Of a DNA stretch of 9,070 bases, positions 5,590-9,070 are shown piece after piece. Both the position numbers and the translations under genes were made by a program. Under the pieces are notes generated by a model, which saw nothing but the letters and a program-made list of their open reading frames with translations, made no database searches and had not been told where the DNA came from. Each line of letters starts with the position of its first letter. Position 1 is the first letter of the stretch. Source of the stretch: a bacterium (GTDB taxonomy: Bacteria; Verrucomicrobiota; Verrucomicrobiae; JAJYAR01); contig JAJYAR010000073.1 of assembly GCA_021779435.1 (NCBI GenBank), positions 1 to 9,070 on the forward strand. Reading direction: 5' to 3'.

Positions 5590-7047
5590 TCACAGCGCCG
5601 CAAGGAGCTTTCGCAGCGTCTCGTCGACCAGCTTTGGGTTCGCCTTGCCCTTCGCCGCCTTCATGACGGGGCCCTTGAAGGCGTTGATCGCGCTGTCCTT
5701 GCCGGCCTTGAACTCGGCGAGCGCCTTCGCGTTGGCGGCAATCGAGTCGCGGCACCACTTCTCCAATTCGCCGGAATCGGTCGGCGCCGCCTTCAACCCG
5801 CGACGCTCAGCAATTGCCTCCGGCATCTCGCCGGTCGCGGCCATCTCGACAAAGATCTCCTTCGCGGCGTTCGTCAGCACCGTCCCGGCATCGAGGAGCT
5901 TCACCAGCGCTGCGATGTGCGCCGGACGCACCTTCGAGTCCGCCAGCGCCAGCTTCGCGTTGCCGAGCTCACGGAGCAGGTCGTTCACGATCCAGTTGCC
6001 GACCGCCTGCGCCTTGCCGCTCCCGGTCAGCTTTGCCGTTTCCTCAAAGAAGTCGGCGAGCGCGTGATCCCACACGAGGACCGACGTGAGGGTGTACGGA
6101 AGCTGGTACTCGGCCACGAACCGGCGCTGCTTGTCGAAGGGGAGTTCGGGACACTCGGCCTTGATCCGATTCTTCCAGGCGTCGTCCACGACGACGGGCA
6201 TCAGATCCGGATCCGGGAAGTAGCGGTAGTCGTGCGCCTCCTCTTTCGTGCGCAGCGACTGCGACGTGCCGGACATGCCGTCATAGTCGCGCGTTTCCTG
6301 CACAATCGTGCCACCGCGCTCGATCACGCCGATCTGGCGCTTGATCTCATGTTCGATGCCGTCCCGCACGAACGAGATCGAGTTCAGGTTCTTCAACTCG
6401 ACCTTGGTGCCGAGCTTCGTCTCACCGACCGGGCGGATCGAGATGTTGGCGTCGCAACGCATCTGCCCCTTCTCCATGTCGCAGTCCGAGATGCCGCCAT
6501 AGATCATCGTCGCACGGAGCGACTGCAGATACGCGTACGCCTCGTCGGCGGAATGGATCGCCGGCTCCGAGACTATCTCCATCAGCGGCGTTCCCGCACG
6601 GTTGTAGTCGACGAGCGAGTCGGTCGCGAAATGGTTCAACTTGCCGACATCCTCCTCGAGGTGGATGCGGGTGAGCGGGATCCGCATGTGCTCGCCCATG
6701 ACGTTGCGCGCGGAGCCGGGCAGCTCGATCTCGACGAAGCCGTGCAGGCAGATGGGCTGGTCGTACTGCGAAATCTGGTAGTTCTTCGGGGAGTCCGGGT
6801 AGAAATAGTTCTTCCGGTCCCATTTGCATACCGGCGCGATGTCGCAGCCCAGGAGCAGCCCGGCCTTGATGATGGCATCGAGCGCGGACTTGTTCATGAC
6901 CGGCAGCGTGCCGGGCAGCGCAAGGACGACGGGGTTGGTCAGCGTGTTCGGCTCATGGCCGTACCCGGCTGCAACGCGGGTGAACATCTTCGACCGCGTC
7001 TTGACCTGCACATGGACCTCAAGACCGATGACAGCTTCGTAGGGCAT
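5590..7047 (-). CDS. gatB: Aspartyl/glutamyl-tRNA(Asn/Gln) amidotransferase subunit B
   Basis: GatB is the tRNA-binding kinase-like subunit of GatCAB. It phosphorylates the side chain of misacylated Glu-tRNA(Gln) or Asp-tRNA(Asn) and, with ammonia delivered from GatA, turns it into Gln- or Asn-tRNA. The product is 485 residues, normal for the family. The N-terminal catalytic domain (1 to about 290) begins MPYEAVIGLEVHVQV, with E10 and H12 at the metal site, and has the family signature DYNRAGTPLMEIVSEP (147-162) and DYRYFPDPDL (273-282). The helical GatB/YqeY tail runs from about 330 to 485 and ends KLVDETLRKLLAAL. The zinc-type Cys pair that many GatB proteins have near residues 40-45 (CPxCLGLPG) is absent here: the segment is NPVVLALPG. 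I chose the ATG at 7047; the frame extends to a GTG at 7077, but that codon lies inside the left inverted repeat of the inserted element. No Shine-Dalgarno site is visible. It is on the same strand as gatA, separated from it by the GxxExxY element. Confidence 0.96.
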   Translation of the reverse strand: MPYEAVIGLEVHVQVKTRSKMFTRVAAGYGHEPNTLTNPVVLALPGTLPVMNKSALDAIIKAGLLLGCDIAPVCKWDRKNYFYPDSPKNYQISQYDQPICLHGFVEIELPGSARNVMGEHMRIPLTRIHLEEDVGKLNHFATDSLVDYNRAGTPLMEIVSEPAIHSADEAYAYLQSLRATMIYGGISDCDMEKGQMRCDANISIRPVGETKLGTKVELKNLNSISFVRDGIEHEIKRQIGVIERGGTIVQETRDYDGMSGTSQSLRTKEEAHDYRYFPDPDLMPVVVDDAWKNRIKAECPELPFDKQRRFVAEYQLPYTLTSVLVWDHALADFFEETAKLTGSGKAQAVGNWIVNDLLRELGNAKLALADSKVRPAHIAALVKLLDAGTVLTNAAKEIFVEMAATGEMPEAIAERRGLKAAPTDSGELEKWCRDSIAANAKALAEFKAGKDSAINAFKGPVMKAAKGKANPKLVDETLRKLLAAL

Positions 7048-7061
7048 GGATGAAGACAATT

Positions 7062-7105
7062 GAGACACAGAGATCACGGAGCTCGGACACAGAGATCACA
7101 GAGCC
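7062..7105. repeat. Left inverted repeat of the GxxExxY element
   Basis: This 44-bp sequence starts GAGACACAGAGATCACGGAG and consists of two tandem units of about 22 bp, each with two 9-mers (GACACAGAG then ATCACGGAG or ATCACAGAG). Its first 42 bases match the reverse complement of 7481-7525 at 36 positions by my count. The last codons and TGA stop of the GxxExxY gene (7098-7096) lie inside it. It ends 14 bp from the gatB start codon. Confidence 0.85.
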
Positions 7106-7476
7106 AGACGCTTCAGGCCGTTCTTTACGAGGATTGAAGAACGAAAGTTCATCAGCAGACCGACATGGCAGGAAGTGAAACGGAGGTATGTCAGGAGTTG
7201 CGCTTCGTGGACAGGCATCAACTCGTCGACCACCTTCAGTTCAACCACCACCATCCCGCTCACAAGGAAGTCCAGCCGGTAAGCATCTTCTATCACCAAG
7301 TCCTTGTAGCGAACCGGACACAGTTTCTGCTCCTCAAACGGGATCTTTCGACAGCGCAATTCATGAGCCAACGCCCGCTGATACGCGGACTCGAGCAAGC
7401 CAGGTCCCAGCTCTCGATGGACATCGATCGCCGCGCCGATCACCTGCTCAGTGATCCGATTGATGTCAGATTCCAT
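7096..7476 (-). CDS. GxxExxY family protein (PD-(D/E)XK nuclease-like)
   Basis: The product is 126 residues, the usual size for GxxExxY proteins (TIGR04256 in my recollection). The naming motif is G26-L-L-E29-S-A-Y32 within HRELGPGLLESAYQRALAHE. A nuclease-like core follows: D69 in YRLDFLV, then E79-L-K81 in VVVELKVVDEL, the spacing of a PD-(D/E)XK site, with H90, Q93 and Y97 of the downstream helix (HEAQLLTYL). The whole putative catalytic set E29, D69, E79 and K81 is intact, so the gene is not obviously decayed. Biological function and substrate of the family are not established. The start is the ATG at 7476, with GGAGG 6 bases upstream; the frame runs on to 7587 into the gatA coding region, but that part matches nothing in the family. 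The gene lies inside a pair of inverted repeats and between gatA and gatB, to which it has no known functional link. Confidence 0.9.
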   Translation of the reverse strand: MESDINRITEQVIGAAIDVHRELGPGLLESAYQRALAHELRCRKIPFEEQKLCPVRYKDLVIEDAYRLDFLVSGMVVVELKVVDELMPVHEAQLLTYLRFTSCHVGLLMNFRSSILVKNGLKRLAL

Positions 7477-7480
7477 GTGG

Positions 7481-7525
7481 GGCCTCCGTGTCCTCTGTGT
7501 CAGAGCTCCGTGTCCTCTGTGTCTC
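7481..7525. repeat. Right inverted repeat of the GxxExxY element
   Basis: Read on the minus strand this 45-bp sequence begins GAGACACAGAGGACACGGAG and has the same two-unit build as the left repeat, with GGACAC in place of GATCAC in both units. The same change in both units suggests that the two units within one repeat evolve together. It lies 12 bp after the gatA stop codon and ends 4 bases before the GxxExxY start codon. Confidence 0.85.
7483..7487 (-). promoter_or_regulatory. Ribosome binding site GGAGG of the GxxExxY gene, made by the inverted repeat
   Basis: GGAGG on the minus strand lies exactly 6 bases before the ATG at 7476. It is formed by the last 9-mer of the right repeat (ACACGGAGG). 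It is the strongest Shine-Dalgarno match in the window and fixes the start of the 126-residue product. Confidence 0.7.
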
Positions 7526-7537
7526 AGTCCGAAAACA

Positions 7538-9001
7538 TCACAGCGCCGGGTGCTTCTTGCCCCAGGCGTGGACGCGGTCGTAGGCATGGGCGATGGCGAG
7601 GAGATTGGCTTCCTGGAAGGGCTGGCCGATCAACTGCAAACCAACCGGTAATCCCGCCTTCGTGAAGCCACATGGCACGCTGATTCCCGGCAGCCCGGCA
7701 AGGTTCACCCCGATGGTGTAGATGTCGCACAGGTACATCGCCAGCGGATCGCTCTTCTCGCCGATCTTGAACGCCGGGATCGGCGACGTCGGCGTGATCA
7801 ACGCATCGACATCCTTGTACGCGTTCAGGAAGTCCTGCCGGATCAGCGTCCGGACCTTCTGCGCCCGCAGGTAGTAGGCATCATAGTAGCCGCTCGAGAG
7901 CACGTACGTGCCGAGGATGATCCGGCGCTTCACCTCGGCGCCGAAGCCTTCGGCACGCGACTGGAAGTACAGGTCGACACCATCCTTGAACGCCGCCGAA
8001 CGGTGCCCGTACCGAATGCCATCGTAGCGCGCGAGATTCGACGAGGCCTCCGCCGTCGCGATGATGTAGTACGTGTCGAGGCAGTAACGCGTGTTCGGCA
8101 GCGAGACTTCGCGCACCTCGCAGCCCTGCGATTTGTAGAACGCGATCGCCTGCTCGACCGACGCCGCGATCTCCGGGTCGAGTCCCTCGCCGAAATACTC
8201 CTTCGGGATGCCAAGCTTCCACGGTCCGCGACGCTTCGAAAGCTCCTCGTGATAGTCCGGGATGTCCGTCTTGAACGAGGTCGAGTCGCGCTCGTCGTGA
8301 CCCGCAATCGCACCGAGCACGATCGCCGCATCCTCGACTGTCCGCGCAAACGGCCCGATCTGGTCGAGCGACGACGCATAGGCGATGAGACCGTACCGTG
8401 ACACCAACCCGTAGGTCGGCTTCAGGCCCACGACACCGCACAGCGCCGCCGGCTGACGGATCGAGCCGCCCGTGTCCGAGCCGAGCGTCGCAATCGCCTC
8501 GCCCGCCGCGACCGCCGCACCGCTGCCGCCCGATGAACCGCCGGGCACGCGTGAAACGTCCCAGGGGTTGCTGGTCGGGCCAAACGCCGAGTTTTCCGTC
8601 GACGAGCCCATCGCGAACTCGTCGCAATTGAGCCGTCCCCACAACACCGCGCCACGCTGCTTCAGCCGCGTCGTCACCGTTGCGTCGTACGGCGAGACAA
8701 AGTTCGCGAGCATCCTGCTCGAGGCCGTCAGTGGCTGCCCTTCGACGGCGATGACATCCTTCAGCCCAAGGGGAACTCCGTCCAGCAGCCCGCTCGCCTG
8801 CCCCGCCGCCCGACGCGCATCGGAGGCGGTCGCCTGCGCCAGCGCGTCGGCCTCGTCGAACGAGTTGAATGCGTGGACGCGCGGCTCCACCGCCTTCGTG
8901 CGGGCGATGACGGCCTTGGTCAGCTCCGTCGACGAAAGCTGTTTCGACGCAAGCGCCGCCGCGAGTTCGGTGAGGGTTCGGAAGTGAAGCTCGGAAGACA
9001 T
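7538..9001 (-). CDS. gatA: Aspartyl/glutamyl-tRNA(Asn/Gln) amidotransferase subunit A
   Basis: GatA is the amidase subunit of GatCAB: it hydrolyses glutamine (or asparagine) and feeds ammonia through a channel to GatB. The product is 487 residues, full length for the family. The amidase-signature Ser-cisSer-Lys triad is complete: K81 in GLKDVI, S156 in [15 protein letters not shown] and the nucleophile S180 in [12 protein letters not shown]. The spacing equals that of K79, S154 and S178 in the Staphylococcus aureus enzyme. [13 protein letters not shown] (71-83), the [20 protein letters not shown] block after it and the C-terminal [13 protein letters not shown] block are typical. The start is the ATG at 9001 ([10 protein letters not shown]), with no Shine-Dalgarno site. 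It heads the visible gatA - GxxExxY - gatB unit. gatC, often next to gatA, is not in the 69 bp left upstream and must lie elsewhere. Confidence 0.97.
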   Translation of the reverse strand: MSSELHFRTLTELAAALASKQLSSTELTKAVIARTKAVEPRVHAFNSFDEADALAQATASDARRAAGQASGLLDGVPLGLKDVIAVEGQPLTASSRMLANFVSPYDATVTTRLKQRGAVLWGRLNCDEFAMGSSTENSAFGPTSNPWDVSRVPGGSSGGSGAAVAAGEAIATLGSDTGGSIRQPAALCGVVGLKPTYGLVSRYGLIAYASSLDQIGPFARTVEDAAIVLGAIAGHDERDSTSFKTDIPDYHEELSKRRGPWKLGIPKEYFGEGLDPEIAASVEQAIAFYKSQGCEVREVSLPNTRYCLDTYYIIATAEASSNLARYDGIRYGHRSAAFKDGVDLYFQSRAEGFGAEVKRRIILGTYVLSSGYYDAYYLRAQKVRTLIRQDFLNAYKDVDALITPTSPIPAFKIGEKSDPLAMYLCDIYTIGVNLAGLPGISVPCGFTKAGLPVGLQLIGQPFQEANLLAIAHAYDRVHAWGKKHPAL

Positions 9002-9020
9002 TCGGAAGGTATCTGTTGAT

Positions 9021-9045
9021 ACGGAGGGCCACGGAGTGAACGAAG
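9021..9045. repeat. Three short ACGRAG units upstream of gatA
   Basis: ACGGAG (9021-9026), ACGGAG (9031-9036) and ACGAAG (9040-9045) recur at 10- and 9-base steps, 20 bp upstream of the gatA start. The core and the period match the units in the inverted repeats at 7062-7525. No gene is attached here, so this may be a solitary or eroded repeat. No promoter was recognised in 9002-9070. Confidence 0.4.
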
Positions 9046-9070
9046 AGCCGACTCGCAGGTTCGGCCGCTT

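Larger units (their letters stand above)
7062..7525 (-). mobile_element. Compact GxxExxY element (464 bp) with inverted repeats, inserted between gatA and gatB
   Basis: One small gene fills the space between two inverted repeats. The repeats lie 12 bp from the gatA stop codon and 14 bp from the gatB start codon, so without the element these genes would be 26 bp apart. This spacing, the matching orientation of all three genes and the near-complete use of the space between the repeats suggest a clean insertion. No transposase is encoded and I see no obvious target-site duplication, so the means of movement is unknown. Calling it mobile is inference from structure. Confidence 0.55.

Noticed and set aside
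3813..5666. Plus-strand open frame of 617 codons across the DUF362 region
   Set aside because: It is antisense to DUF362 codons and runs through two palindromic repeats. It has no recognisable domain or plausible start signal.
5371..7053. Plus-strand open frame of 560 codons opposite gatB
   Set aside because: It mirrors a complete GatB on the other strand, and its translation is Arg-rich without motifs.
7062..7105. CRISPR-like array in the tandem 22-bp units
   Set aside because: There are only two contiguous units per site with no spacers, and they form an inverted pair around a gene.
7055..7535. Target-site duplication flanking the GxxExxY element
   Set aside because: The bases outside the two repeats (…GACAATT and AGTCCGA…) show no direct repeat of useful length.
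7477..7587. N-terminal extension of the GxxExxY gene back to 7587
   Set aside because: It would overlap the gatA 3' end and translate the inverted repeat. The ATG at 7476 has a GGAGG site and matches the family start.

Overview
The window is GC-rich and gene-dense. It looks like a chromosomal segment from the Planctomycetes-Verrucomicrobia group, most likely Verrucomicrobia and possibly Opitutaceae. The best clue is the gene at 2014-2448, which I recognise as the Minf_1886 family, a short protein known almost only from Verrucomicrobia and Planctomycetes. Several genes lack a clear Shine-Dalgarno site, which fits. The taxonomic call is inference.

Layout. On the minus strand, 1-1843 is a two-repeat M16 zinc metallopeptidase that runs off the left edge, preceded by the Minf_1886 gene (2448-2014). 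Divergent from it, on the plus strand, are a Fur-superfamily regulator with a thinned metal site (2591-3145) and a conserved protein of unknown function (3197-3811), separated by 51 bp that hold a strong hairpin. Between 3812 and 3983 two convergent genes meet in a palindromic repeat region with GTAG/CTAC ends, resembling REP elements. On the minus strand again, 5318-3984 is an exported DUF362 protein with a good ribosome binding site, and a second copy of the palindromic element (5456-5517) lies upstream of it in inverted orientation. The rest (9001-5590, minus strand) is a gatA-gatB unit for the tRNA-dependent amidotransferase that makes Gln-tRNA(Gln) and/or Asn-tRNA(Asn). gatC is not in the window.

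The most notable feature is that gatA and gatB are separated by a compact 464-bp element (7062-7525). It consists of one gene, a GxxExxY-family PD-(D/E)XK-like protein of 126 residues, enclosed by a pair of about 44-bp inverted repeats. Each repeat is built of two tandem units made from 9-mers with a core like ACRGAG. The right repeat supplies the Shine-Dalgarno site of the gene and the left repeat encodes its last codons. Removing the element would leave gatA and gatB 26 bp apart, a normal operon spacing, so it looks like a clean insertion that kept the operon readable. Short arrays of similar 9-10-mers occur alone at 1975-2001 and 9021-9045, suggesting that this class of repeat has spread to other intergenic sites.

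No rRNA or tRNA gene, CRISPR array or transposase was seen. No stretch longer than about 270 bp lacks a gene; the longest is 5319-5589. The large plus-strand ORFs opposite the peptidase, DUF362 gene and gatB are GC-driven shadows.
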